NCBI GenBank assembly: GCA_945859605.1
Contig: OX243817.1
Coordinates: 24,977,801-25,041,800, forward strand
DNA from: Lumbricus rubellus
Lineage: Eukaryota > Annelida > Clitellata > Crassiclitellata > Lumbricidae
Reading direction: 5' to 3'
DNA length: 64,000 bases
Shown: in pieces, positions 21,701-48,853 of the stretch
Position numbering within the stretch: the first letter of the stretch is position 1
How the letters are laid out: each line of letters starts with the position of its first letter
The notes under the pieces: model-generated
Databases searched by the model: none
What the model was told of the DNA's origin: nothing
The model's input: the letters and a program-made list of their open reading frames with translations, nothing else
Made by a program: the position numbers and the translations under genes

Positions 21701-23865
21701 AAAGTTAAAGCTATTGATGAAAGATATCAGCAAAAGTCAATATAAGGTCTCCTAAATGAATGTTCAAGCGTAATTGAAAAATACATAGAACGGATACACG
21801 TGGCCAACTCTTTTAGCAACACTTAAAACGAGTTTTTATCTCGAGTCATTACACCAAAGCAAATCATATGATATAGTGTCTCATAAAGCTTTGGGTATCA
21901 ATAAGGTTAAAAGCGAAATGCTGTATCACAACGTCTGAGATTTTATCCTGGATATTTATGTATGGAATATGTCAGTAAAATGATAAAGTTATTGGTTGGA
22001 TGAAGAAACGATGTACTTTTGTTTATTATACCATGTCTGTACACCAAAATAAGGATACATCTAGCAAATAGTCTATTAAAAAATATTCTTATCTTTTCTT
22101 ATCTTATGAAAAATTTGAGATGGAAAAGACAGATTCACTTGCCCACATGACCCTTGAACCACTTGCTGCTCATATTCAAAGGTGGACTGATGTTCAAGAT
22201 GTGCGGATTCTTTCCTTTGCGCAGATACGGAATGCAGTACTTTGAACTTGACAACAACACATTCAAAATAACTATGATACTTTTATCAAATAAACGAGAT
22301 GATTCCTTACCAATGTTCATCTTGAACCCATATAATGGCTAAGCAGAGCATTCCTTTAATTATTCCTTTAGCCTGTTCTTGTGCATGCAATGCCCTGGTT
22401 TAAATATTTTCCCAAATTCAAATGTTCCCATACAATACGCTACATGGAAGATTAAAAAGAAAAGGGTTTGAAGCACCTCTGAGTAGCAACCTCGAAGAGG
22501 TGCTATATAAATTCATATAATGAATGAATGAATGAGGTCATAGCATTGCTTGAACTAAGACTAAGAGGAACAATGGACTTGAAACATGGCCAAGGACAAT
22601 GGAGATCATTTATTCGTACCCATCACTGTGGCCATCCCATCTAAGATCTTACTACGGATGTAGAGGGAAAGTCATTTCAATATCAATAAGATTAACAATA
22701 AGACTGTCTAATTCGACTGGGGTTGAACTGGGAGCGCTCCTGAAAAGGTAACCTTGAAGGTGCACTATATCAAATTGCTAATAAATAAATAAATAAGTAA
22801 ACAATCCAATTGTTAGAAATGCCACCAGAGGAAGGTTCCCCTCGCATTGACTCCGTTCATCAAGTCGTATTTCTTCATCGGCGTGTGTTCGGTGCCGGTC
22901 AGATGGATGGCGCTGGCATTGTTGATGAGGATGTCGATTCCTCCGAACTGCTTGACCGCTGCTTCCACCGCATTCTTCACCTGATCCTCGTCACGAATGT
23001 CAACCTCGCACGGAAGACACTTTCCACCGGCTGCCTCCACTGAAATATTTCCAGAAATTTTTATATTTGACTGCAACCCCCAAAATTGTGGAAGACCTAA
23101 CAAATTTGGGCCTTTACTTGATAACGACATCAAATATGTCTTCGGTAATTTAAATAAAGTTTCTTACAACGGATCATGCATATCCGTATGTCCAGATGAA
23201 CCAGAAAATGGTAAACACACACATACGCACACAAGGGTCCTGGCTGAACCAGGAATTTGTATTGTAATCCACAGTTTTCTAGCTGTCATCATTATCATCA
23301 TCACTATTACTTTCACTAAAAGTTGAACTATTTTGGATGAAAACTTTCATTTTTTTCCTAACAAACATGTTACTTCTTCCCTAGACAAACCATGTTTATG
23401 ACCTGCCATTTGTACCTACAATACGGTGCTGGCCAAGTAGAAGAGCTACCAGTGATGATGCACGTAGGCCTAGGTACTACAGCATGCGCTGTGACTCAGT
23501 TTGCACAACATCCATGCCCTTAATGGCTTAATACCATCCAGACCCAAGTGAGCTCAGGCTCCACCCCTCAGTAACAAATTCTCCAGCTCGAGTCAGCTCA
23601 GACTCAATGCTAAATGTGTCAAAGCCAAATACTAACAATATTATATTAGTTAAATCCATTTATTAATTACAAGAATTTAACTTAATTTATGTTCCACAAA
23701 CTTTCTTTGGCAGCGGTGTATATAGTTCCTGGAAGTTTTGGATGGGGAATGACAGTCTTCGCAGCGATGACAACGTTAGCGCCATCTTTTGCACATTTCA
23801 GTGCTATCGCCTTTCCAATGCCACGACTGGCACCAGTGATGAAGACTGTGCGACCGCTCAGTTTG
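18788..23865 (-). CDS. HSDL2: Hydroxysteroid dehydrogenase-like protein 2 (seven exons; first exon not found)
   Basis: Exons 23865-23702, 23039-22826, 22246-22143, 21610-21509, 21025-20825, 20220-19981 and 19032-18788 join with consistent phases to about 423 residues, close to human HSDL2 (418 aa, from memory). The order is an SDR Rossmann domain (TGASRGIGKAI, INNASA, HILNISPP, catalytic YTMAK), a linker, and an SCP2 sterol-carrier domain ending MRAAKL. The final AKL fits a peroxisomal PTS1 signal. The family acts in peroxisomal/mitochondrial lipid metabolism; its exact substrate is unsettled. The linker holds a 12-bp coding repeat giving AATP units. The intron after 22143 has a GC donor (GTGG/GCAAGT). 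The first listed exon starts one base into a codon, so a short initiator exon (about 6-10 codons) lies upstream and was not identified. Confidence 0.93.
19657..19719. mobile_element. 63-bp piggyBac-type mini-MITE
   Basis: Perfect 12-bp ends, CCCTTTAATGCC and GGCATTAAAGGG, are flanked on both sides by TTAA (19653-19656 and 19720-19723). It lies in the last HSDL2 intron. Confidence 0.75.
22480..22800. repeat. Two SINE-tail fragments in an HSDL2 intron
   Basis: The first, at about 22470-22535, reads CACCTCTGAGTAG ... GAGGTGCTATATAAATTC and ends in GAAT repeats. The second, at about 22725-22798, reads GGGAGCGCTCCTGAAAAGG ... GTGCACTATATCAAATT and ends in AAAT repeats. Both are heads-off copies of the common SINE 3' region. 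Confidence 0.5.
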
Positions 23866-25440
23866 CTGTTAAGAACACGTGAAACAGTTATGGTCCAAGA
23901 CAATGCAATGAATGAATTCTGGTCCAATACAATGCAATGTATGAATTATGATCCAATACAATGTATGAATTGTGGTCAAATACAATGCAGTGTATGAATT
24001 ATGGTCCAATAACAATGGGATAACAAATGGATAACACGCTGGCATGGAGAGCGAGAGGTACCGAGATCGTATCCCATAGGGCGAACGTGCCTTGTAGCAA
24101 ACGAGATATCAGAAAAGTTTCTGCTAGTAGGTGCAGGTTAATGGACACCAAATTGTCTTCAAGGAACTGAAATAGATTGAGTTTTAGAGGATGTTTAGAA
24201 GCAAAGGAACCAGCTAGAGTCGATGAGTTGGCAAAGAAGAGTTCAAATTAAGGCTCAAAATGTTGGTTCAAAATCTATGACTATCGCCTTATCTGTGTCA
24301 CAGATAAAATATTGTAGCTAGCATGGGTCAATCACTAGTATTACAGGTTTAAAGTCTCTTGCCGAATCACCAACTTTATTTATACCAAACAAGCAACCCT
24401 GCGTAAACAGCAAAATTGCTATTCTTCTACTAAAACTCTACAACAAGTAAATCTAAGAAATAAATATAAAAAGTCTCGATTACCCCAAATTCGGCAATAT
24501 ATTCGCCATTCTGTAGTGTTCTGACGAGTAGGCCTACGATCACCAGTATTTACACCGAAGCATTTGAGATATATAATCTTTTGGTACAGAGGGTAATTTG
24601 CAAGGATAGTTGAATGGAAACTCTATAATTTATTTACTATCTTACCCACAGATGTCGCCACACTTATGTATAATTTTAAAAATAAAAATAAAAATATATA
24701 TTATTCCCAAATACATTTTTCCTCTGTAAAATTGCTTTCAGTATTTTTAAATACAATAAATTGAAATTGTGTGCAATGTAAACTTGGCACATTTCTTCCC
24801 AATCTGCGAGTAGATCGCGCTCTATCTAGAAGTCACATCTTTAAATGAAGAACTTCCTAGTTATTTTTATTGTAGTCTTTGGTGATGCTGCAGCAAACAA
24901 ACCGTGAGTGCTGATTGGTCGACAGCTATAGCAAAAAAGATCAAGGAACTAAGTTTGATTCGTAAACATTACACAACAGCACAAACGTACGTATACATAC
25001 CAATATAGCATAATAGGGTTATTAAAATCTACTAAACGTTTGCCTAGCTCGAGAAGTAAATTGATAAATGAATGATGTTAGCTTGTCGCTAAGGTATTAA
25101 TATAATTAAGAACAGGCAGTGACGGTAAAGTATAATTTCACTCGATCAATTCAATAATGAAAACCTAGAGCTAATATCGCTAGGCCTTTTGAAAATCGTG
25201 TTCGTGTACATTATTTTGTTTTAAAATAGAATAGATGTTGTCCAAACTTTAATATGCAATTTTCATACTACTAAATAACCATTCACCCATATATTTTTTA
25301 TTATTAAATAGACGCGGCCGGTGATCTGATTGAATTCTGTTAAATTAGCCTATATCGGTCATAGGCCTAGTATCTCATTAACACGAACATTATTATAGAA
25401 ATTTCGGCCTTAACAGCGTTGGAACTTGGAACCAACCTTC
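23866..25440. other. HSDL2 5' region; degraded SINE
   Basis: From about 23890 to 24000 the phrase GGTCCAATACAATGCA(A/G)TG-TATGAATT repeats about four times. A degraded tRNA-like SINE (GGATAACACGCTGGCATGG; B box GAGATCGTATCCC) lies at about 24012-24150. The missing HSDL2 initiator exon should lie in or beyond this stretch, but no ATG followed at the right phase by a good donor was convincing. Confidence 0.4.
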
Positions 25441-25450
25441 TAAACATAAA

Positions 25451-25657
25451 GCTTCTTCTTCATTATTCATGGGCTGACAGCCCGTAGGTGTCCACTGCGC
25501 ACTTGGTTACTCTCCATACTTCTCTGTCCTGTGCCCGGTGTATCAGTTCCTGCGCATTCATCCCACACCACTCTTCTATGTCCTGCAACCATTCTCTGCT
25601 CCCCGATCCCTCCACGATTCTCGTCATTATGCTCTTTATCTTTCTATCATCACTCAT
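25451..25657 (-). mobile_element. Heavily truncated LINE 3' end with 10-bp target duplication
   Basis: The 207-bp insertion is flanked by TAAACATAAA at 25441-25450 and 25658-25667. On the minus strand it encodes the tail of a LINE polymerase protein (TRIVEGSGSREWLQDIEEWC, then AQELIHRAQDREVWR) and ends in GAA repeats. This is a separate insertion from the LINE at 14131, with a different 3' tail. Confidence 0.8.
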
Positions 25658-25760
25658 TAAACATAAAAGCAATCCTTCTAATTTAGAAGCGGTTAGAAAA
25701 CGTGTCCGATTATTTACGTCGTCTGTTGGCGATAAAACGCTAAATTTAGGGACTTGCAAA

Positions 25761-26342
25761 CAGTGATGCCACAGCTGGGTTTTTTCCACCAGATCTGGTT
25801 TTTTTTGCCTTCGTCTGGGTTTCTGGGTTTTTTCGGACAAAATCTGGGTTTATTTTGGTGAGTTGACCATTTTGTATTAAAACACATGAATATTCTGTGA
25901 AATTCAATGTAAAATGGTTGTGATACATAATTTTTGTTCCACTAATTTTAAACTCCACAATCAAGATCTCAAATAACCAGAAATTTCGGACAACTTTAAA
26001 ACTTTAACTTCGTAAACTTAAGCCACGCGTGCTAGGCTATGTGTCTATAATTCTGGTGGGCTCGACCCGCTGCGCATGCGCACATGAATATAATTATCGA
26101 TTCGATCAGCTTTTTGTCGATATAGATGCCGAGTCTCAGACAATTTTAACTTCTAAAAAACGGTTTTTTGCATTTTATTCCATTCATTTCACGAACATTT
26201 TGTTGACCCTCATCTGAACCAGCGAAAAACCAACTTAATTTGAACACAGGGCCTAAAATCACTTATATGAATAGTCTGGGTTTTTCTGGGTTTTTTTAGA
26301 AGGAAATCTGGGTTTATTTCTGAAACCTCAGTGGCAACACTG
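25761..26342. mobile_element. Non-autonomous hAT element with perfect 8-bp target duplication
   Basis: Starts CAGTGATGCCAC and ends GTGGCAACACTG, an inverted repeat of the CAGTGTTGCCA type found in hAT elements. The flanking CTTGCAAA occurs at 25753-25760 and 26343-26350. Subterminal CTGGGTTTTTT units occur at both ends. No transposase is present. Confidence 0.88.
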
Positions 26343-26439
26343 CTTGCAAAGTATTTGGAACAAACTTTGAAGATTCGTCTTACAAGTAAAATTTCTTGTA
26401 GGCAGATTATATGCTCTTATCGTTAAAAAACCCTTTCTT

Positions 26440-26810
26440 TTCACTTTTTTAGTGCGATTCATTGCAGCCCGGAGGCGTAGCCCTTGGTACACGATGCGTT
26501 GTCACGCGTGACCGCTGGCTTTGTGGTCACGAATGACTGCGTAGGTAGAGCGGCTCTCACCGATGCGAGGGAAAGGCAGTGGGCCTAACTGAATTTATAT
26601 TTTGTTTTCTTTCAGCAGATCTACTACATTTTATGCGACGTGAATGTTTCTTTGTGGGTAGTCGCAAAGACTCGAACTATGGTCGCAAGTAACTCTGCAA
26701 GACGGAGGCGCACGAGGCCATCTTTGGATTTAGTTGCGCGAGTTCCGAAAATGACTTTCGTATAATCTGTACATATTTTAGCTGGTCGAAGGATATACGC
26801 GATGGACAGG
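26440..26810 (+). promoter_or_regulatory. Probable MLK promoter and 5' noncoding exon
   Basis: This stretch is visibly richer in G+C and CpG than its surroundings. It ends in GCGATGGACAG/GTAGGT, a reasonable 5' splice site at about 26810, which could join an acceptor such as TTTCAG near 27907. No coding frame crosses it into the MLK ATG, so it would be untranslated. HSDL2 runs the other way, so the region may serve both genes. Inference only. Confidence 0.35.
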
Positions 26811-27978
26811 TAGGTTGATCTAGGCCTATAGGCCCTATAGATAGGCTATCTCTCATTCTTGCAGTTCTTCCTTACCTGTTGTTTGCTTCTAGAGCTGTTT
26901 GAATTTCTGTTTCATAACAACAGCATTATTTGTTGAAGATGTATGGTGAGAATACAAATATTAATTTTTGATATGGGCTCTATAGCCTATATCTAAGCTA
27001 TTGGCTCACATGGTTTCATCCTGCGTAGGCCTTCATCTATAATACAATTCTACGTGCACACGGACACACATGATGCACAGAAGTGTGAGTCATGATAGAA
27101 TTGAATAGATATAAATGTATAAAAAATAGACAGTGTTTTGTTAAAAAAAGGCACCTATAGCCTGTGTTTAAGGCAGGCCTTGGCTTTAACTATACTACAC
27201 ATGCTCTATCACATAGGCATTGCTACATGATTGTACTGTGAAGTGTGAACTCAACCAATGACCAGCATTTAAGGATTCTGCCAATGCTTGGAATATGGAT
27301 GCTTCCCAGAGTTGTTATCACTAGATAGACTTAATATAGGCCTACCTTTGTTGTTAATCTGATCTATTGCTATTTTTTCTAATTGTTGCTTGGGATGTAT
27401 TGGAAAGCTAAATTTGTCTTCAGTCATCATGTGTGGACTTTATGGATAGGGAAGGCTTCCATCTCACTGAAGAACAGGGTGGAAATTGCCAGAAGAGGTT
27501 TCAACCCCACTTTACCCCAGTCTTTCTTAGACCTCCATATGTAGTAACATCTGTTTTTCACACCCCAATTCCAGGTGGATCATTGTCCAACCCCCCTCCC
27601 CCAATATTTCTCACACTTTGTTAAATAGTTGTATACATGTGTAATATTGTGTATACATCAGGCCGCTTAATATGGCGCCTTGTGATGATGCACTGGGCAT
27701 CCACTGGCAATTTTCACATTTTCACTCATGCTGGAATCGGAAAATCGAATAGGCTATTAACAGACACTATGTGTTAAGTTTCTTGATATTTACACTTACT
27801 TACAAATGGCAATTAAAATGGAAATAAATTTCTAAATATTTTATTGGTTTAAATTTTCAAAATGTTGAGCCGTACTATCATTGCAGATCTCGTTATTCAA
27901 TGTTTCAGCATTCTGATGTAGTTCAAGGAGTTGAACTTTGGCTACCAAGAGCCTTTCGTGCTACTTCGGGCTGGTAAC

Positions 27979-43225
<15,247 letters not shown>

Positions 43226-45340
43226 CAGACTGCGTAGTAGCCAATTTCATTTAAATTTAATCTCGATTATTAATCAGGTGTTAGTTACATGCTGGCTGGA
43301 TTGTTTTTCGGCGTTGTAGGAACGAGTTAATCACACCGATTGAGCTTATGTGACTTGCGTTCCGTTCTCGGTCTGCGTTCTGCGAGGGCATATTTGTTGT
43401 GGGCATATTGTTTCATGTCATTGGCGTTCTGAAGCTTCCTTAGAGCTTACCTTATTCTTATGAAATTTTGGAATTGGAAACATATGGCGTCCTCATCATC
43501 ATCATCGTCATCATCATCATCGTCATTATCATCATCGTCATTATTATCGTCATTGTCATCATCGTCATTATCATCATCGTCACTGTCATCATCATCATCG
43601 TCATTATCATCATCATTATTATCATCATCATCGTCATTATCATCATCGTCATCATCATCATCGTCATCATCATCATCGTCATTATCATCATCGTCATCAT
43701 TATCATCATCATCATCATCATCGTCAATGATATGTTTCTCTGTGGGTGGTGTTGTTGTTTATATGATCCTGCAACTTGTCTCGTACATGTGCTCGTCTCT
43801 CCATATTCTGCGCAATCGAATCTTCAGTGGGTGTGGGATCCTTCTCAATCGTCCAAACCCATTTCTGACTTGATGGTCTGACTGGTCTTTCTTCCTGCTT
43901 CTTGGGGGTGGGGGGTTGCAATCAAGGCTCGGATTACCCCAGTGTGTGTGTTCCTGTCCACGATTGCACCATCCAAGTGACCAACCGCTTGATCATCTCA
44001 AAGAGAGGAAGAAATGGTCTGGTCTTCCTTGTTGCATTGGCAAGGTTTGCGTTATCTGGTATTTGAGTGTTCCTCTTCAACAATAATTGAAGGGATCCAG
44101 TGTCTTCTTTAGAGCCACTGATATATTGTCCATGTCTGAGCTAAACAAAGGAGGGCAGGCAGCATGCAAGATATACACCTGCAGATTTTCGTGACTTGAG
44201 ATTCCCCATTTAAAACGATTCAACTGTAATTGACCCCCGAACTTCTGGTCTATTGCTGCCAAGGATAGCAAACCCACCAACCAGTTCCTTGTTGTTTCTC
44301 GTTACGTGTGTGATCCAACTTAGGGATAGTTTCAACATCTTGGTCATGTTGGTCTGCTAACCACTTGGTTAATTATTTCTAATGGTTTACAACGAGTATG
44401 TCCAGAATTTCGTCAGGGATCTTGAATCTTTTCGTAGCAGACTGTTCCTTGATCTCCATGAAACTTCTGTACAGAACTGTTATTCAACTTTAGACATTTG
44501 CATCATTCTTATGGAGTATGGTTATGACAAAGTTCTTGACATGGCTACTAAAATTAAATTATGGAGCTAATTAATTAATAAGCCTTTGGTTTACTTTGTA
44601 CAGCACTAACGTTTTTCGGACTGGTTGTCATGATAAGCAGTATACAATGTCATGTAAAATTTTGTAAATACCTTGATATGAAAATCTGTGATAGATTGGC
44701 CTTGATACAACTTACACGCATTGGTCAATTTTGGGGAAGTATTTAAAAGGCATTTAATTGCGTGCCTTGCTATGAGCAGTTTAGTTGAGATTTGCGTTTC
44801 ATTTAGAAAACAATTGACTCTTTCTGATCGAAGTAGAATGTTTGACCGTATATTCGTCAGGAGAAAAGTGGCCCAATGGGTCATGTACAGAGCTGAGTTT
44901 TTTTAACTTGCTGGATCATGTGGGGAATTTTTAGCCATGGAGCTCAGGGCCCAAAACATTTTTAAGTGTACCAAAGTTTTGAGATCCTGAAGCTCTATGT
45001 TGAAAAACAATGAGTGCGGAATGTTGTTTTTGATAGGAGTGTTTTCATTGTGTGGTCAGAATTTACGATTATTTATATTTCAACTGACGCGAATCGTAGT
45101 CTGTTTTTACGTTCATATTTGACCGTTATTTGGCTTCAGGTTTGCAAAAATGGAAGTTCCAAAGTTATTTAAGTTTTTCTGCATGATTGCTTTTGGTCAC
45201 TTCACAACTGTTATGGAGGAATTTGAATTTCAGTGCATTTGAGAATATGATACATGTATGTGTGAAATATTGTTTTACAGTTCTTGGATGTGAGCTTCAA
45301 TCAGATGATGTTAAGTAGAGTTTTTGAGTGTTTGTATGTA
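43226..45340. other. MLK 3' flank / UTR, no further gene
   Basis: After the MLK stop there is a (CAT/CGT) array and then ordinary AT-rich DNA. The 62-codon plus frame at 44382-44570 is not recognisable. No AATAAA close to the stop was noted. Confidence 0.4.
43493..43726. repeat. CAT/CGT trinucleotide array
   Basis: Mixed TCATCA and TCGTCAT units over about 234 bp. Poly-Ser, poly-Ile and poly-Met frames here are artefacts. Confidence 0.95.
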
Positions 45341-46736
45341 CAGGGTGGCTCAAAAAAAAACGTACCACCGGAAAAAATGCAATAACTTCTCAACCGATTG
45401 ACATTTTTATCCGAAAATTTTCCAATTTGTAGGGGAATGAATTTTCAACAATCCCTGAAAGTTTCAGTTGAAACTTTTCATGTTTGCAAAAGTTACAGCT
45501 GTTCAAACTTAAAATTTCGTTTTTTCAAATTTTCGCGGAAAATGAACGTCACTTGTAGATTTCCATGTCAAATGATATCACTTTTCACTACGACCTCAGA
45601 ATTTCGTTTTACACTTTATTGTAAGGTATAATGAGAGTGTCCACTCCCTGCCTTAGCACAAGCTCAACTTCTTTTTGTGAAGCTCAGTATGGCCTTGTTG
45701 GTCGGGTCTTGCGGCAACTGACCCCACATTAGCAGCAAGACTTGCTTCAGCTGGCCAATGTTCTCCAACTTGGGATGAAATGTCTTGCAGCGTTCCAGAA
45801 TAGTTCACCAGACGTGATAAGCAAGAGGACTAAGGTCTGGCGAGTTTGTTAGTCACCTTTGCCAATAAATTTACTGCATTTGATGGCAAAAATAAGGTAG
45901 CGTCATCATAATCAGCCTTGCCGTGCGAGCAAGCAGGCGCACCGTCCTGCTGGAAATTAAAACCAGATGTTAGAGCATGCCTGGTCTTCAATGAGTCTGG
46001 GTAAGAGAGTTCAGCGATGAGTTTGACATTTAGCCTACTGAATGGTATTAAATGCAGTCTTTTCTTGCAGCTGTAACACACGCCAGCATAGCTGATACTG
46101 AAATCATGATGTGCTTTGCAAACGTAACCCTTTCGAATACCAAGCGAATTTCCTGAACATGACATTTTCCCCCGTCAGACCAAATGACAACTTCCTGCAT
46201 CTGACCTTTGTTACATAAACACGTTTGCAGATAGCCTTCAAAGTGCTTCAGGCTTCACTTTTCACTGGGTCTTTTGCTATGACCGCGCGATGTCCCAGTC
46301 TCTGTTCACGTAACGTCCGAGTTCCCATTTTATCCTCTGCAGACACTTTGCCCATGACGTTCAGTAACGGATTCACAAACTGAGGCCTTAATATACAAAA
46401 TATGACCATATACTAACAGCTTACATAATAAACAGCTTATCTACAGCTCTTAGTGAGGTTGTATGACATTGTCATCATTTTATGTGTTGCAATTTGCCAA
46501 AAAAATCGTAATGAAATCACATGTAATGGAACAAGATTCTCCGGATATTCAAAAAAACGAAATTTTAAGTTTGAACAGCTGTAACTTTTGCAAACATGAA
46601 AAGTTTCAACTGAAACTTTCAGGGATTGTGGCAAATTCATTCCCCTGCAAATTGGAAAATTTTCGGAGAAAAAGGTCAATCGGTAGCGAAGTTATCGCAT
46701 TTTTTCCGGTGGTACGTTTTTTTTGGAGCCACCCTG
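45341..46736 (-). mobile_element. Decayed Tc1/mariner transposon with long inverted ends
   Basis: The element starts CAGGGTGGCTCAAAAA and ends GGAGCCACCCTG, between TA dinucleotides at 45339-45340 and 46737-46738 (mariner target duplication). The inverted repeats match for about 200 bp at each end (about 45341-45540 and 46537-46736), much longer than the roughly 30 bp of classical mariners. The interior carries a broken transposase on the minus strand. Total length 1396 bp. Confidence 0.88.
45664..46355 (-). pseudogene. Mariner-like transposase, frameshifted and internally deleted
   Basis: From ATG 46355 the protein begins MGKVSAEDKMGTRTLREQRL (helix-turn-helix part), soon stops, and resumes in another frame with VVIWSDGGKCHVQEIR (first catalytic Asp region). 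It continues in a further frame with GFNFQQDGAPA (second Asp; the QQDGAP motif of the mariner/IS630 family) and SPDLSPLAYHVW, ending at 45664. An AATAAA lies just after the stop. The central part is missing and at least two frameshifts are present, so it is inactive. Confidence 0.8.
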
Positions 46737-46741
46737 TATGT

Positions 46742-46950
46742 GCATTTGTTATAGCGCCCCTTCAAGATTTCTACTAAGAAGTGCTATCAACTACAGCGCA
46801 GACACTGAATCAGAGTTCCATGCCTAAGTGCTGAACAATTGCGAGTGAAGGACTTGCCCAAGGTCCCTACACGGTGGCATGAGGTGGATTCGAACCTACA
46901 ACCCTCCGGCTACAAGGCAGTGAACATACCCACTACACCATTGTGCCCCA
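46742..46950 (-). mobile_element. tRNA-derived SINE, GGGGCACAATGG family
   Basis: On the minus strand it begins GGGGCACAATGGTGTAGTGG, has a B box GGTTCGAATCCACC, then ACCTTGGGCAAGTCCTTCAC, and ends CTTGAAGGGGCGCTATAACA. It lies only about 5 bp from the mariner right end. Copies: 47349-47556, 54688-54855, 55184-55356 and 57700-57850. Confidence 0.85.
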
Positions 46951-47348
46951 CAAATGATTGTTTTGATGTGTGTTTGGTATGGCACTTGATTGAATCTGTG
47001 CATGTGAGGTGTACCATGACAGTCACCATGTCACATCATACTCAGTGTGTCATGGTGAATATTGCTCTTGTATGTTCGTTATGTTCTTTTAATCGTTTTT
47101 TAATTGACCCCAGCTATCCACATGAAATCAGTCATATGAACGACTTGTCTAGAATGTGTTTCCTGTTTTTATACTGATGTGTCTCTTGTCTTTGTTACAG
47201 GCCTTACTGCTAAGTGAACTTTCACCCTTGGAACATACTCTAGGGTCATTTCGTTTCAGAAATCCGTAAGAAGTTGACAACTCCTTTGTCACTTTAGCCT
47301 AATGGTGTTGCCACCTTACTTTCGGTTGGCGTTTATGCATGTATGAGC

Positions 47349-47556
47349 ACTTGTTATATCGCCCCTTCAAGGTTTTCTACTCAGAGGCACTTCCCACTAG
47401 AGTGTGGACGCTGAATCGGCATTTCATGCCGAAGCACCTGAGCAATTGTGAGTGAAGGACTTGTCCAGGGTCCCTACGTGGTGGCTTGAGGTGGATTCGA
47501 ACCCATGACCTTCCGGCTCCAGGGCACCGAACATACCCCTTCACCACTGCGCCCCA
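47349..47556 (-). mobile_element. tRNA-derived SINE, GGGGCACAATGG family
   Basis: Same structure as the copy at 46742, in the same orientation, 400 bp away. The B box is GGTTCGAATCCACC and the tail is CTTGAAGGGGCGATATAACA. Confidence 0.85.
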
Positions 47557-48346
47557 CAGTGTCAACTAATCTCAATCACCTTAACAGATTCGAATTAATT
47601 TTAAAAATTTATTCAATTAGCTTTTTTTCTATATATTTTTCTGTCCACTTAACTCATTATAGGTGACTTAGATTTTATTTTTTCATGAAATTGCCATGTT
47701 TTGCTGGTACAGCTGATGAACTTACAGCAAGCGTTTGCTTACTTACTTATTTACTTTCTGAACTTTTGCTTTGATATTTTCAAGGAGTTTTTTTACATGA
47801 AATGAACAACGATCAATAGAGAGATCTGTTTTTTCTAAAGTGTTGCTGTGCAATGATTTTTAAAGATATGCTGAAGGTGTTTTGGTGGAATCTGTAGACT
47901 TGAACTTCTTGCTTTTACTAAGTTTTTATTCATTCTAGACACAATAATTATCGTATTATGCAATGCAGTGAAGTAGGGAACATGACGAATGTTTGATTGA
48001 ATGATCAATGCTACACGAATAAGTAATTACGATGCATAGTATTACAGTAGTCTTATCTGATTTTGTAAAGTAGTTTTGCATTGTTTTGAAGATTGCTGTC
48101 TCGACTGTTTTCTGCAAGTATCGTATGTGTACTTCTGATTGTGTAAATAAATTTCAATAAATTAATTGTAGTGTAAATCTTACTATTGATTATCGTGTGA
48201 CATGAATGAGTGTGCCTTTGAGTTTCTCGTCAATTTCCAGATGTTCATGTTGGTGGTAAACAGGTTTCCTATGGCGACCAGCACTTTTCGTCTTTGTATG
48301 TTCGTCTTTTGCTTCTTCTTTTGAATGCCTTATTATATAGGTTAAG
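47557..48346. other. Intergenic, no gene seen
   Basis: AT-rich. Paired AATAAA signals lie at about 48145 and 48156 on the plus strand and could end a transcript from the left (MLK or an alternative form). Confidence 0.35.
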
Positions 48347-48350
48347 TCAG

Positions 48351-48632
48351 GGGTGGGTACAGAAATTTTTGAAGGAGGGCCACATTTTTTGGTCTTGAGG
48401 TAAAAAAAATTGGGGTCTTTCACCAAAAAATCTGATAACTTTTTCGTCCAAAAATTTCTAAGGAGGCCGTCACAACTCTGGTTATATGAAAGCTGATGAC
48501 CTTTTTTAGTCATTATATCGCGATTCGCTCTCACCTTTTCTGGACTTCTGGTGCATTGATTTTGAAGACTTGAAACCTGTTGGGGGGGGGCAAATCCTGT
48601 GCAAATCTCTGAATGAGGGATTCACGACTAGG
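48351..48632. mobile_element. Partial hAT-like MITE
   Basis: Begins CAGGGGTGGGTACAG, like a hAT terminus, and contains GATGACCTTTTTTAGTCAT. A matching right end was not found. The next MITE begins at 48633. Confidence 0.45.
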
Positions 48633-48845
48633 CAGGGCCGGATTAAGAAATGTTGGGGCCCTGTTCGGAAAAATATTTGGTGATTCAATCGAAAAATTTG
48701 ACGACCTTTTTTAGTCGTTTGATCGAAATTTCGTCAAAATATACCAATTTTTCCTCAAAATTATTTTTTTCTCGTCTGTGGAGGCCCCTAAAGTGTGGGG
48801 CCCCTGTTCGGCCGAACATGTTGAACATGCCTTAATCCGGCCCTG
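48633..48845. mobile_element. hAT-type MITE sharing ends with the left-edge transposon
   Basis: Starts CAGGGCCGGATTAAG and ends CTTAATCCGGCCCTG (perfect 15-bp inverted repeat). Flanks are CGACTAGG (48625-48632) and CGACTAGT (48846-48853), 7 of 8 matching. Contains GACGACCTTTTTTAGTCGT. Its ends match the right terminus at 770-783. Confidence 0.88.
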
Positions 48846-48853
48846 CGACTAGT

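Noticed and set aside
27931..27978. Upstream extension of MLK by 16 codons
   Set aside because: The codon at 27931 is TTG. The first ATG is 27979, with good context and an in-frame TAG at 27919.
43458..43881. Poly-Ser, poly-Ile and poly-Met frames of up to 137 codons
   Set aside because: All three arise from one CAT/CGT microsatellite.
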